Position numbers and translations under genes: made by a program
Source: SIG455 sp045646385
Lineage (GTDB): Bacteria; Bacillota; Clostridia; UMGS1810
Reading direction: 5' to 3'
Length of the DNA: 64,000 bases
Assembly (NCBI GenBank): GCA_045646385.1
Contig: JAZRKQ010000011.1
Coordinates: forward strand, 5,872-69,871
The notes under the pieces: model-generated
Database searches by the model: none
Told to the model about the DNA's origin: nothing
Seen by the model: only the letters and a program-made list of their open reading frames with translations
Shown here: piece after piece, positions 42,100 to 51,854 of the stretch
How the letters are laid out: each line of letters opens with the position of its first letter
How positions within the stretch are numbered: the stretch's first letter is position 1

Positions 42100-44316
42100 A
42101 TGAAAACATTAAATTTGCAAAATAAAAAACGTGCGTTTGTAACGCTCGTTATATTTGTTGTACTGCTGATAGCCCTGCTGGTACGCTGCGCATGGATACA
42201 GTTTGTAAATGGCGAAGAACTGCAGATAAAAGCCATTGAACAACAAACAAAAGATAAAACAATAAATTCAAAACGAGGCATCATATACGACCGTAACGGC
42301 AAAATTCTGGCACAGAGTGCATCTGTTGAACTTGTTTCCGTAAGTCCACGTGAGATTTACGAGGCAGGAAATGCCGACTTTGTAGCCGACTCACTTTCGC
42401 AGATACTCGAACTTGACAGAACTGCTGTTTATGAAAAAATAACAAAAAATTCAAGTTACGAAATCATAAAACGCCGTGTGGAAAAAGCACCTGCAGAGGC
42501 TATTCGCTCTCTTATGAGTGCAGAGGACGAAAACGGCAAAACCACTAATAAGTTAAAAGGTGTTTATCTGTCAGAAGATACAAAAAGATACTACCCTTAC
42601 GGAAGTCTGGCGGCACACGTTATAGGCTTTGTAGGTACTGATAATCAAGGCCTTGCCGGTGTTGAACTTTCGTTTGATAATTATTTAAAAGGTATACCAG
42701 GCAGAGTAGTAACTGCAAAAAATGCAATTGGTACAGATATGCCGTTTAAGTACGAAAAATACATAAATCCCGAAAACGGCGCAAACCTTGTGCTCACAAT
42801 AGACGAAACAATCCAGCACTTTGTAGAAAAACACCTTGAAAAGGCTGTGGCAGATTACAAAGTTCAAAACGGTGCAGCATGTATTGTTATGAACAGCAAA
42901 ACGGGCGAAATCCTTGCTATGGCAACATACCCTTCGTATGATTTGAATGACCCGTTCACTTTAAACAGTGCAGAGGCTCAGGCTTTGGTGGATTCGCTTA
43001 CAGGTGAAGAAAAATCAAAAGCATATAACGAAGAAATACAAAAAATGTGGAGAAACAAGGCTGTAGTAGATACATACGAGCCGGGTTCTACATTTAAAGG
43101 GATAACAACCGCTATGGCGCTTGAGGAAAACGTGGTAAGCCTTACCGATACATTTAACTGTACGGGGCATCTTCAGGTTGGACCGCACTCAATAAGTTGC
43201 TGGAAGCACGGCGGTCATGGAACTGTTACATTCGTACAGGGCGTTGAAGGTTCGTGTAACCCTGTTTTTATGACAGTCGGCGCACGAGTAGGCAATACAA
43301 ATTTCTATAAATACTACAAGGCATTTGGCTTTGCTGAAAAAACGGGTTTTGACCTCCCCGGTGAAGCGGTTTGTGCGTTCCACGCTATGGAAAATTTCAA
43401 CGAGGTTGAACTGGCAACATCGTCTTTCGGTCAGTCGTTCCAGATTACACCTCTGCAACTTGTTACTGCATATTCTGCCATTACGAATGACGGAACTATG
43501 GTAAGACCGCGCATCGCTAAAGAATTAGTTGACGACGAGGGTAATGTTATCCAGACTTTCGGTACAGAATATATAAGAAAAGTTATTTCGCCCGAAACCG
43601 CCGCAACTACCCGACAGATACTTGAAAGCGTAGTTACAAACGGTACATCTAAAAATGCTTATATAGCAGGGTTCCGTGTGGCAGGTAAAACCGGAACAAG
43701 TGAAAAACTCCCTCGTGGAAATGGCAAATATATAGCATCTTTCTTGGGATTTGCTCCTGCAAACGACCCAGAGGTTATAGGCCTTTTAATGCTCGACGAG
43801 CCTATGGGTGATTCCCACATGGGCGGACAGATAGCAGCGCCTACATTTAAGTTAATATTTGACGATATTCTCCGTTATTTGGGTGTTGAACCGCAGTATA
43901 CTGCAGAAGAACTTGAAACTATGGATTTGCCTGTTCCCAATGTAGAGGGACTTCCGGTGTCTGATGTGTATGCGGCATTTGAAAATTCAGGTCTTAAATA
44001 TCAGATAGTCGGCGACGGTGAAACAGTTGTATCGCAGATACCGAAAGGCGGTACTGCATTGCCTGCATCTTCAACGGTTGTACTCTACACCCGTGAAACC
44101 GACGCAAGCGACGTTGTAGTTCCTGATGTAATCGGATGCAGCGTAACCGAAACCAATAAACGTATAACAAACTCTAATCTTAATATACGAATTTCGGGCA
44201 ATGCCGAAGTTCAGGACGGCGAAGCGGTTGTATCCTCACAGTCGCCGCCATCGGGAACGCTTGTTCCGAAAGGAACGGTAGTAACCGTAGAGTTTAAATA
44301 TATAAACGTACACTAA
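42100..44316 (+). CDS. Class B penicillin-binding protein with two PASTA domains (FtsI/SpoVD type)
   Basis: A 738-residue septal or sporulation transpeptidase. It has a membrane anchor (about 12-33), a dimerisation domain with SKRGIIYDRNGKILAQSAS, and a transpeptidase domain with all three motifs: Ser330 and Lys333 in PGSTFK, SCN at 385-387, and KTG at 530-532. Two C-terminal PASTA repeats follow (about 605-670 and 671-738). It is in the ftsI position after ftsL. SpoVD and PBP2B both have this plan, so I leave the symbol open. The intact motifs contrast with the empty PBP homologue at 24678-25658. Confidence 0.93.
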   Translation: MKTLNLQNKKRAFVTLVIFVVLLIALLVRCAWIQFVNGEELQIKAIEQQTKDKTINSKRGIIYDRNGKILAQSASVELVSVSPREIYEAGNADFVADSLSQILELDRTAVYEKITKNSSYEIIKRRVEKAPAEAIRSLMSAEDENGKTTNKLKGVYLSEDTKRYYPYGSLAAHVIGFVGTDNQGLAGVELSFDNYLKGIPGRVVTAKNAIGTDMPFKYEKYINPENGANLVLTIDETIQHFVEKHLEKAVADYKVQNGAACIVMNSKTGEILAMATYPSYDLNDPFTLNSAEAQALVDSLTGEEKSKAYNEEIQKMWRNKAVVDTYEPGSTFKGITTAMALEENVVSLTDTFNCTGHLQVGPHSISCWKHGGHGTVTFVQGVEGSCNPVFMTVGARVGNTNFYKYYKAFGFAEKTGFDLPGEAVCAFHAMENFNEVELATSSFGQSFQITPLQLVTAYSAITNDGTMVRPRIAKELVDDEGNVIQTFGTEYIRKVISPETAATTRQILESVVTNGTSKNAYIAGFRVAGKTGTSEKLPRGNGKYIASFLGFAPANDPEVIGLLMLDEPMGDSHMGGQIAAPTFKLIFDDILRYLGVEPQYTAEELETMDLPVPNVEGLPVSDVYAAFENSGLKYQIVGDGETVVSQIPKGGTALPASSTVVLYTRETDASDVVVPDVIGCSVTETNKRITNSNLNIRISGNAEVQDGEAVVSSQSPPSGTLVPKGTVVTVEFKYINVH

Positions 44317-44402
44317 TACGCGCAATTACCCTATGCCTTATCTGCCCACGGATAAGGCTTGCGGTGCTTTTTAAACCTTGTGGGGGGGAAGGTGACCATA
44401 CG

Positions 44403-45842
44403 ATGTTACTGAGCGAACTGATAAACGATATGCAAGTAAGCAAAATAACGGGTAATATCGATTCTCTTGAAATAGGCGGTCTTTGCTACAACTCGCTTAA
44501 AGTTAAAAAAGGCGATGTTTTTGTGGCGGTAAAAGGCTTTAACGTGGACGGACACAAATATATAAAAAATGCTGTTGAAAACGGTGCTGTGGCGGTTGTT
44601 GTAGAAGATGTTGCAGACGGGATTTCTGTGCCACAGATAGTTTTTGAAGATACCCGTGCGGCACTTGCTATGCTCGCTGCCAGGTATTACGGATATCCGT
44701 CCGATAAATTCAAACTGATAGGTGTTACGGGAACTAACGGCAAAACTACTGTTACGTATCTTGTTAAAACAATTTTGGAAAGCAAAGGGTACAAAGTCGG
44801 TCTTATCGGCACAAACCAGAATATGGTCGGCAATATGATTTTAAAAAGCGACCGCACCACACCTGAATCTTTAGAACTTCAGGAACTGTTTTCGATAATG
44901 GTGCGAGATAGTGTAGATTATGTTATTATGGAGGTTTCGTCGCACTCCTTAGAACTCAACCGTGTACTCGGTTGTAATTTTGAAGTGGGCGCATTTACAA
45001 ACCTTACTCAGGACCATCTTGATTTTCATATAACTATGGATAATTACGTTAAAGCAAAGTCAAAACTTTTTTCTATGTGCAAAAGCGGTGTTGTAAACAT
45101 CGACGATGCGTACACGGAAAAACTTACTGACGGCGCTTTAAGCAATATTGAATACTACGGAGTAAAAAGCGATTGTAAACACAAAGCAGAGAATATCACC
45201 TATGGCGAAAAGGGTGTAGAGTTTGATACCGACGGTGTAAGAGTATCTCTTCCTATCCCCGGTGAATTCTCTGTTTACAACGCGCTATGCGCTATTGGTA
45301 TCTGCCATGCGCTTGGCATTGATACGGACTCCTGCGCAAAAGCACTAAAAACTGCACATGGTGTTAAGGGCAGAGCAGAGGTTGTGCAAATCCCTTCTGA
45401 TTACACCGTTATGATAGACTATGCACACACTCCCGACGGGGTTGAAAATATAATAAATGCCGTAAAAGGTTTTTGCAAAGGCAGAATTATAACAATGTTC
45501 GGTTGCGGTGGTGACCGTGACCGCACCAAACGTCCTATTATGGGCGAGATTGCAGGAAAACTTTCGGATTTCTGTGTTGTAACGAGCGATAACCCACGTA
45601 CAGAAAACCCTGCATCTATTATTGAAGATGTTATGGTTGGTGTTAATAAAACCGATGTTAAATATGAGGTTGTTGAAAACCGCAAAAAAGCAATCGAATA
45701 TGCCATGAGCATTGCTGAAAAAGGTGATGTTGTGCTTTTGCTCGGTAAAGGTCACGAAACGTACCAGATTTTAAATGACGGCGTTATAGATTTTGATGAA
45801 CGTGAAATAGTTGCAGAAATTTTTGATAAACTGGCAAAATGA
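44403..45842 (+). CDS. murE: UDP-MurNAc-tripeptide ligase, meso-DAP type
   Basis: Adds the third residue to UDP-MurNAc-L-Ala-D-Glu. A 479-residue Mur ligase with ATP loop GVTGTNGKTTVTYL (about 108-121), IMEVSSHSLELNRV and IDYAHTPDGVE. The specificity motif DNPR (in TSDNPRTENPASI) indicates meso-diaminopimelate rather than lysine. The ATG at 44403 is preferred: the in-frame GTG at 44364 would start within a hairpin region, and the MurE fold begins soon after MLLSELI. A weak GGAAGGTGA serves as ribosome site. Confidence 0.95.
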   Translation: MLLSELINDMQVSKITGNIDSLEIGGLCYNSLKVKKGDVFVAVKGFNVDGHKYIKNAVENGAVAVVVEDVADGISVPQIVFEDTRAALAMLAARYYGYPSDKFKLIGVTGTNGKTTVTYLVKTILESKGYKVGLIGTNQNMVGNMILKSDRTTPESLELQELFSIMVRDSVDYVIMEVSSHSLELNRVLGCNFEVGAFTNLTQDHLDFHITMDNYVKAKSKLFSMCKSGVVNIDDAYTEKLTDGALSNIEYYGVKSDCKHKAENITYGEKGVEFDTDGVRVSLPIPGEFSVYNALCAIGICHALGIDTDSCAKALKTAHGVKGRAEVVQIPSDYTVMIDYAHTPDGVENIINAVKGFCKGRIITMFGCGGDRDRTKRPIMGEIAGKLSDFCVVTSDNPRTENPASIIEDVMVGVNKTDVKYEVVENRKKAIEYAMSIAEKGDVVLLLGKGHETYQILNDGVIDFDEREIVAEIFDKLAK

Positions 45843-45866
45843 TATTGTAAGCGGAGGTTCTGTTCT

Positions 45867-47219
45867 ATGCCATATCCCATTCAAAAGGTTACATTATCGT
45901 TTATTGCATCTGCTACAGGCGGTGAAATAGTTTTTGGCTCGGGTGACGAGGTTATCGAAAGCATTTCTACCGATAGCCGTGACTGTACCGATGTGTCATT
46001 ATTTATTGCTATATCGGGCGATAATTTTGATGGTAATAAATTTATTCCATCTGCGTGCGTTGCAGGTGCTAAAGGTTATATATCAAACGGCGATTGCAAT
46101 TTTACCGATTGCAGATTTGCCATTAAAGTTGCAGACACAAGAAAAGCGCTTTTGGATATTGCCGCAGCATACCGCAGACAGTTTGATATAAATATAGTCG
46201 GTCTTACCGGAAGTGTAGGCAAAACAACCACAAAAGAACTTATATCAGCAGTTCTGGAAACAGAACGCAACATTATTAAAACTCAGGGAAATTTCAATAA
46301 CGAAATCGGTTTGCCGTTTACTATGTTCGGCATAAGAGATGAGCACCAGATAGGTGTTATTGAAATGGGTATGAGTAATTTTGGAGAAATATCACGCCTT
46401 ACAAAATGCGCCGCTCCCGATGTGGCGGTTATTACCAATATAGGCGAATCACATATAGAATATCTTGGCAGCCGTGAGGGAATCTTAAAAGCCAAATGCG
46501 AGATTTTGGAGGGGCTTGACAAAGACGGAACCGTTATTTTAAACGGTGACGATGAATTACTTTTTGGTCTTAAAGGAACATTGCCCTTTAAAACAATATA
46601 CTACGGGATTGAAAATGCCGCTTGCGATGTTGTTGCCGGAAATATCTGTGCCGGCAACAATGGCATTTCATTCACGGTAGACGGTGAGGAGTTTTCAATT
46701 AATCTTGTTGGCAAGCATAACGTGTTAAATGCTTTGTGTGCCATAGCCGTCGGCAGAAATTACGGATTGAGCGACCAAAGTATAAAAAAAGGTCTTTCGT
46801 CATATAAAAGTATAGGTATACGTCAAAGTATTACAGAGAAAAACGGAATAAAAGTTATAACAGACTGTTATAATGCCGCGCCCACATCTGTTAAAGCCTC
46901 GATAGACGTATTGAATTCAGTTGCCAATGGCAGAAAAATAGCCGTTTTGGGCGATATGGCGGAACTGGGCGAAAAAGCACCTGACTACCATAGAGAAATC
47001 GGTGAATATGCCGCAAACAACAATATAGATGTTCTTGTTCTTATCGGTGAGTATGCTAAGTTTACTGCTGAGGGCGCAAATACTTGCGAGGTAAGTATAC
47101 ATCATAATAACGAAAGTATAGAAAAATATTTAAAAGACAATCTGCGTGAGGGGGATACGGTGCTCTTTAAAGCCTCGCGCGTGATAAAACTTGAAGAAGT
47201 AGCAAATAAATTTAACTAA
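45867..47219 (+). CDS. murF: UDP-MurNAc-tripeptide--D-Ala-D-Ala ligase
   Basis: Adds D-alanyl-D-alanine to the tripeptide, completing the UDP-MurNAc pentapeptide. The 450-residue protein has the ATP loop GLTGSVGKTTTKEL (about 112-125), the MurF marker TQGNFNNEIGLPFT and ITDCYNAAPTSVKA near 333. GGAGG precedes the ATG. It is followed by mraY, as in most dcw clusters. Confidence 0.95.
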   Translation: MPYPIQKVTLSFIASATGGEIVFGSGDEVIESISTDSRDCTDVSLFIAISGDNFDGNKFIPSACVAGAKGYISNGDCNFTDCRFAIKVADTRKALLDIAAAYRRQFDINIVGLTGSVGKTTTKELISAVLETERNIIKTQGNFNNEIGLPFTMFGIRDEHQIGVIEMGMSNFGEISRLTKCAAPDVAVITNIGESHIEYLGSREGILKAKCEILEGLDKDGTVILNGDDELLFGLKGTLPFKTIYYGIENAACDVVAGNICAGNNGISFTVDGEEFSINLVGKHNVLNALCAIAVGRNYGLSDQSIKKGLSSYKSIGIRQSITEKNGIKVITDCYNAAPTSVKASIDVLNSVANGRKIAVLGDMAELGEKAPDYHREIGEYAANNNIDVLVLIGEYAKFTAEGANTCEVSIHHNNESIEKYLKDNLREGDTVLFKASRVIKLEEVANKFN

Positions 47220-47235
47220 GGGAAGTGTACGTCTG

Positions 47236-48195
47236 ATGAATAATATGTTTGCCATAACAATTGCAACGATTTGTGCTTTTGCAATTTGTGCGTTTGTAGG
47301 ACCTTTTATGATTCCTGCTCTCAGAAGATTGAAATTCGGTCAGGAAATCCGTGAGGTCGGACCAAGTTGGCATAAATCCAAATCCGGCACTCCTACAATG
47401 GGCGGACTTATGTTTATCCTTGCCGTTGCGGTCAGCGGACTTTTGCTGTTCCGTGACAGACGCGGAATTATGCTTATGGCAATATCGCTTGCATTCGGTG
47501 CTATAGGATTTACAGACGATTACATAAAGGTTGTAAAAAAACGCAATCTCGGTCTTACCGCATTGCAAAAATTTCTGGCACAGGTTTTTGTGTCGGTGGT
47601 GTTTGTGCTGGCAGGTATGCATTTCAAGGTTTTCGATACCAGCATTATTCTGCCTTTTATGAACAGACCTGTTGACCTTACATGGCTTTACATACCATTT
47701 GCTATTTTTATAATGATAGGTGTGCCAAACAGCGTAAACTTAACCGATGGCATAGATGGTCTGGCAGCATCTGTATCGGCGGTTGTAAGTATATTTTTAA
47801 CATTCCTTGCACTTGCGTATAACGAAATTACAGTTGCTAAATTTGCTGCTGCCGTTACGGGCGGTTGTTTGGGATTTTTACTTTTTAATGCGCACCCTGC
47901 AAAAGTTTTTATGGGCGATACAGGTTCACTGTTTTTAGGCGGTGCTATATGCGCTGTTGCACTTATGCTTGAGGCGCCGCTAGCACTTGTTATTGCAGGT
48001 TTTGTGTTTGTTATGGAAACACTTTCCGTTATCATTCAGGTGGCATCGTTTAAAACAACAGGCAAAAGAGTGTTCAAAATGACACCTATTCATCATCATT
48101 TTGAAATGTGCGGCTGGAATGAAAGAAAAATAGTTATTTCGGCAATTATATTAAGTGCAATACTTTGTACAATAGCATATATAGCGTGTGTATAG
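47236..48195 (+). CDS. mraY: Phospho-MurNAc-pentapeptide transferase
   Basis: Transfers phospho-MurNAc-pentapeptide to undecaprenyl phosphate, giving lipid I at the inner membrane face. A 319-residue protein with about ten helices; the catalytic and magnesium residues are seen in FTDDYIKV, NLTDGIDGLA, FMGDTGSLFLGG and MTPIHHHFE. The usual next gene, murD, is missing; ftsW starts 10 bases later. Confidence 0.96.
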   Translation: MNNMFAITIATICAFAICAFVGPFMIPALRRLKFGQEIREVGPSWHKSKSGTPTMGGLMFILAVAVSGLLLFRDRRGIMLMAISLAFGAIGFTDDYIKVVKKRNLGLTALQKFLAQVFVSVVFVLAGMHFKVFDTSIILPFMNRPVDLTWLYIPFAIFIMIGVPNSVNLTDGIDGLAASVSAVVSIFLTFLALAYNEITVAKFAAAVTGGCLGFLLFNAHPAKVFMGDTGSLFLGGAICAVALMLEAPLALVIAGFVFVMETLSVIIQVASFKTTGKRVFKMTPIHHHFEMCGWNERKIVISAIILSAILCTIAYIACV

Positions 48196-48204
48196 GAGGC
48201 AAAT

Positions 48205-49332
48205 ATGCAGATACCAAAACTGCCGCAAGGCACAAAAATAAGAAAACTTAAAAATATTGACTATACATTTTTAGCCGTTGTAATTATGCTTTTGGCATAC
48301 GGTCTTATTATGGTGTTCTCTGCAAGCAGCGCTTCGGCACATTACCGTATGAACGACACTTTTTATTTTATAAAACGTCAGTTTTTGTGGGCCGTTCTGG
48401 GGCTTGTAGGAATGTATGTTTTTTCTGTAATTCCGTATAAAGTATATTATAAATTTGCTTTGCCAGCGCTTGGCGTTTCGGCAATTTTACTTATTTTGGT
48501 ATTAACACCGCTTGGAGTTGAGGTCAACGGTGCTTCGCGTTGGCTTGGTTTTAGTGTGTTTACATTCCAACCATCGGAGATAGCAAAATTTACTTTGATT
48601 ATATTCCTTGCAAAAAGTTTAGCAGATAACAGCGATATGCTCGATAAATTTTGGGGCGGGTTTGTTATTTATCTTGCGGTTATAGGAATTGTAGCAGGTC
48701 TTGTTCTTTTAGAACCACATATGAGTGGTGCTATGGTAATAGGTGGTGTAGGCGTTGTCATGCTTTTTGCCGCAGGTGCAAAAATAAAGCACTTTTTATA
48801 TCTGCTGCCTGTAGGTGCGGCAGGTGTAGCGGGAATGATTATAGTTGCACCTTACAGACTTGCAAGATTTAAAACATTTCTTGACCCGTTTTCCGATATG
48901 CTTGGCGATGGCTTCCAGATAGTCCAATCGCTTTATGCGATAGGCTCGGGTGGACTTTTTGGGCTCGGCCTTGGACAGAGCAGACAGAAGTTTTTGTATT
49001 TGCCCGAACCACAGAACGACTTTATATTTTCAATCATCTGCGAAGAACTTGGCTTTTTCGGTGCGCTTTTGGTTGTTATTCTTTTTGTTGTGCTTATATG
49101 GAAAGGTATACAGATAGCCATGCACGCGCCTGATGCATTTTCGTCGCTGCTCGTAACGGGTATAACGGCGCTTATAGGAATTCAGGTAGTATTAAATATT
49201 GCCGTTGTTACATCGTCAATGCCTGCAACCGGTATTCCGCTTCCGTTTTTCAGTTACGGTGGCACAAGCCTTTTCATAATACTGTGCGGAATGGGAATTA
49301 TCTTGAATGTTACAAGAAACATTAAAAAATAA
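48205..49332 (+). CDS. ftsW: SEDS-family glycosyltransferase FtsW
   Basis: A 375-residue ten-helix membrane protein of the SEDS family that polymerises glycan strands at the septum with a class B PBP. FtsW features are LIMVFSASSASAHY near helix 1, FQPSEIAKFTLI (about 111-122), LEPHMSGAMVIGG, a large extracellular loop with DGFQIVQSLYAIGSGGLFG, and FFSYGGTSLF near the end. The gene lies between mraY and murG. Confidence 0.95.
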   Translation: MQIPKLPQGTKIRKLKNIDYTFLAVVIMLLAYGLIMVFSASSASAHYRMNDTFYFIKRQFLWAVLGLVGMYVFSVIPYKVYYKFALPALGVSAILLILVLTPLGVEVNGASRWLGFSVFTFQPSEIAKFTLIIFLAKSLADNSDMLDKFWGGFVIYLAVIGIVAGLVLLEPHMSGAMVIGGVGVVMLFAAGAKIKHFLYLLPVGAAGVAGMIIVAPYRLARFKTFLDPFSDMLGDGFQIVQSLYAIGSGGLFGLGLGQSRQKFLYLPEPQNDFIFSIICEELGFFGALLVVILFVVLIWKGIQIAMHAPDAFSSLLVTGITALIGIQVVLNIAVVTSSMPATGIPLPFFSYGGTSLFIILCGMGIILNVTRNIKK

Positions 49333-49353
49333 TTTTGAAAGGCAGGTATATGT

Positions 49354-50442
49354 ATGAGAGTAATTCTTGCGGGCGGCGGTACAGCAGGTCATATTAATCC
49401 TGCGCTTGCTATTGCTGACGCTGTCATACAAAATGACAAAGATGCCCAAATCCTTTTTGTGGGAACCCGAAGGGGACTTGAAAGCACTTTGGTGCCAAAG
49501 AAAAATTATAATATAAAATATATTGATGTTCAGGGAATGAAAGCCCGACTGACTTTAAAAAATGTTATAGCAGGAATAAAGTATATTTCCGCTATAAGCA
49601 AGTGTAAAAAACTCATACGTGAATTTGAACCAGATGTGGTTGTAGGTACAGGTGGTTATGTGTGCGCGCCCGTTGTTGCGGCAGCAAACTCTTTGAATAT
49701 CCCTACAATTATACACGAGCAGAACGTATTCCCCGGTAATGCAATTAAAATGCTTGCAAAAAAATCGACCGTTACGGCAATCAGTTTTGCAGAAAGTACA
49801 CGCTACCTTTCCGATGCTAACGAAATTTTGCTGACAGGAAATCCCCTGCGAGCAGAAATCTTAAGTGCCGACAGAGCATCTGCCAGAGAAGAACTTGGCT
49901 TGGGTGCTGAAAAATATATAGTAATTTTTGGCGGAAGTTTAGGTGCTAAAACAATAAACGACGTTGCGTGTGATTATATAGAAAATTACGGTGATAACAA
50001 AAACATACGTATTTGCATTGCAACAGGAAAATACGGATACGAAGATGTAAGTTCGCGCATTACAAAAGAAAAGTATCCGAATGTTGAAGTTAAGCAGTAT
50101 ATACATAATATGGATAAGGTGCTTTCGGCGGCTGATTTGGTAGTGTGCCGTTCGGGTGCTATTACGGTATCGGAAATCTGTGCTCTTGGTGTGCCGTCCA
50201 TACTGGTGCCATCACCGAATGTTACACGCAACCATCAGGAATACAACGCACGCGCACTGTCCGATAATGGCGCGGCTATTACAATACTTGAAAAAGACTT
50301 TAATATGCAGAGTTTAAAAACTGCGGCAGACAGTATTATTTTAGATGCTGACGCATCAGACAATATGCGTGCAAAGGCACGCGCAATGGGTAAACTTAAT
50401 GCCGCTGATATGATTTATAATAAAATATTAAAGTTCATATGA
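49354..50442 (+). CDS. murG: Lipid II synthase (MurG)
   Basis: Adds GlcNAc to lipid I to make lipid II on the cytoplasmic membrane face. The 362-residue GT-B enzyme has the glycine-rich GGGTAGHINPALA at the start, GTGGYVCAPVVAAA (about 95-108), HEQNVFPGNA, FGGSLGA near 191 and VCRSGAITVSEI (about 265-276) in the nucleotide-sugar site. A 21-bp inverted repeat follows the gene. Confidence 0.96.
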   Translation: MRVILAGGGTAGHINPALAIADAVIQNDKDAQILFVGTRRGLESTLVPKKNYNIKYIDVQGMKARLTLKNVIAGIKYISAISKCKKLIREFEPDVVVGTGGYVCAPVVAAANSLNIPTIIHEQNVFPGNAIKMLAKKSTVTAISFAESTRYLSDANEILLTGNPLRAEILSADRASAREELGLGAEKYIVIFGGSLGAKTINDVACDYIENYGDNKNIRICIATGKYGYEDVSSRITKEKYPNVEVKQYIHNMDKVLSAADLVVCRSGAITVSEICALGVPSILVPSPNVTRNHQEYNARALSDNGAAITILEKDFNMQSLKTAADSIILDADASDNMRAKARAMGKLNAADMIYNKILKFI

Positions 50443-50452
50443 TTGATATATA

Positions 50453-50508
50453 AATTAACAGAATATTTTTCACCTGAGTATATTTATGTGAAAAATATTC
50501 TGTTAATT
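50453..50508. repeat. 21-bp perfect inverted repeat between murG and murA
   Basis: Arms at 50453-50473 and 50488-50508 are exact reverse complements with a 14-base gap. The arms are AT-rich and contain ATTAACAG, AATATTTTT and CAC in order. There is no T-run afterwards, so it is not a usual terminator; RNA folding would give a long stable hairpin in the operon transcript. Confidence 0.85.
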
Positions 50509-50591
50509 AAAAGATAAATATAGTTCTTTCACCCCGCACCCTATAAAGGCATATAATGAAACATAGGATTGTTTCGGAGGTGCGTGCTTCA

Positions 50592-51854
50592 ATGAGCGTT
50601 ATAAAAATACGTGGCGGCCGCCCGCTTGGCGGCAGTATTGGCATACAGGGTGCAAAGAATGCTGTTCTGCCTATTTTGGCGGCTTGCGTTTTAAACGGTG
50701 GCAGAAGCGTTATACATAATTGCCCGGATTTAACTGATGTAAGGATATCTTTAGATATTTTAAAGCATCTGGGGTGTGATGTTAGTTTTTCAGACGGTAC
50801 GGTTATAGTAGATTCGTCTGAAATTATTTGTGAATCTGTTCCTGATGAACTTATGAGGTCAATGCGTTCGTCTGTCATATTTGCAGGCGCACTCATTGGA
50901 CGTATAGGCAAAGCACAGATATCATATCCGGGTGGGTGTAATCTTGGACACCGACCCATAGATTTACACTTGAAGGCCTTTAAAAAACTTGGTATAATAA
51001 CAGAAGAGGAACACGGCAATCTGAATTTTTATGCAGATGATATATTGCCGTGCCAGGTATTTTTAGAATTTCCTTCGGTTGGCGCAACCGAAAATATAAT
51101 GCTTGCCTCATGCAAGGCAAACGGGACTACCACTATCATTAACGCTGCACGTGAGCCTGAGATAGTTGACCTTCAGGATTTTCTAAACAGTATGGGTGCA
51201 CATATTCGCGGTGCCGGTACAGATGTAATAGAAATCAAAGGAACAGAAAAACTTCATGATTGCGAGCATACGGTAATTGCAGACAGGATAGTTGCCGCTA
51301 CATATATGGCGGCGGTAGTTGTTGCAGGTGGCAGGGCAGAGATTAAAAATGTTGTGCCCAATCACATATCTGCATTCATTGCAGTTATGCGTGAGTGCGG
51401 TGCCAGTATATCTGTTTGCGATGATTCAATAACAATAACTGCACCCAAATACATAAGACCTGTTAAAATGATTAACACTTTGCCTTATCCGGGATTCCCG
51501 ACCGATGCACAGTCGCTTGTTATGACGGTTATGGCAACTGCAAAAGGCACATCTATAATTAAAGAAAACATCTTTGGCGGCAGATTTAACCACGCCGGTG
51601 AACTTGCACGAATGGGCGCCGACATCAGCATTGCTGATAAGATTGCCGTTGTGCGCGGTGTGCGTAATCTTTCAGGATGTGAGGTGGCGGCGGCGGACCT
51701 TCGAAGCGGAGCGTCGCTTGTTGTGGCTGCATTGTGTGCTCATGGAGAAACCACAATATCGAATGTGTGCTATATTGACAGAGGATACGAAAACTTTGAG
51801 CAGACATTGTCTTTGCTCGGTGCTGATATAGAGAGGGTTGACGAAAGTGACTGA
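50592..51854 (+). CDS. murA: UDP-GlcNAc 1-carboxyvinyltransferase
   Basis: First committed step of peptidoglycan synthesis: enolpyruvyl transfer from PEP to UDP-GlcNAc; target of fosfomycin. The 420-residue protein shows GSIGIQGAKNAVLPILAA near the start and the active loop PGGCNLGHRPIDLH with the catalytic Cys, which implies fosfomycin sensitivity. PGFPTDAQ is near 305. GGAGG at 50576-50580 supports the ATG at 50592; another in-frame ATG at 50556 has no ribosome site. Its end overlaps the ftsQ start. Confidence 0.94.
   Translation: MSVIKIRGGRPLGGSIGIQGAKNAVLPILAACVLNGGRSVIHNCPDLTDVRISLDILKHLGCDVSFSDGTVIVDSSEIICESVPDELMRSMRSSVIFAGALIGRIGKAQISYPGGCNLGHRPIDLHLKAFKKLGIITEEEHGNLNFYADDILPCQVFLEFPSVGATENIMLASCKANGTTTIINAAREPEIVDLQDFLNSMGAHIRGAGTDVIEIKGTEKLHDCEHTVIADRIVAATYMAAVVVAGGRAEIKNVVPNHISAFIAVMRECGASISVCDDSITITAPKYIRPVKMINTLPYPGFPTDAQSLVMTVMATAKGTSIIKENIFGGRFNHAGELARMGADISIADKIAVVRGVRNLSGCEVAAADLRSGASLVVAALCAHGETTISNVCYIDRGYENFEQTLSLLGADIERVDESD

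Noticed and set aside
44335..44370. Terminator between the PBP gene and murE
   Set aside because: GCCTTATC / GATAAGGC form a hairpin, but the T-run is 10 bases away and overlaps the murE leader; too weak to call.
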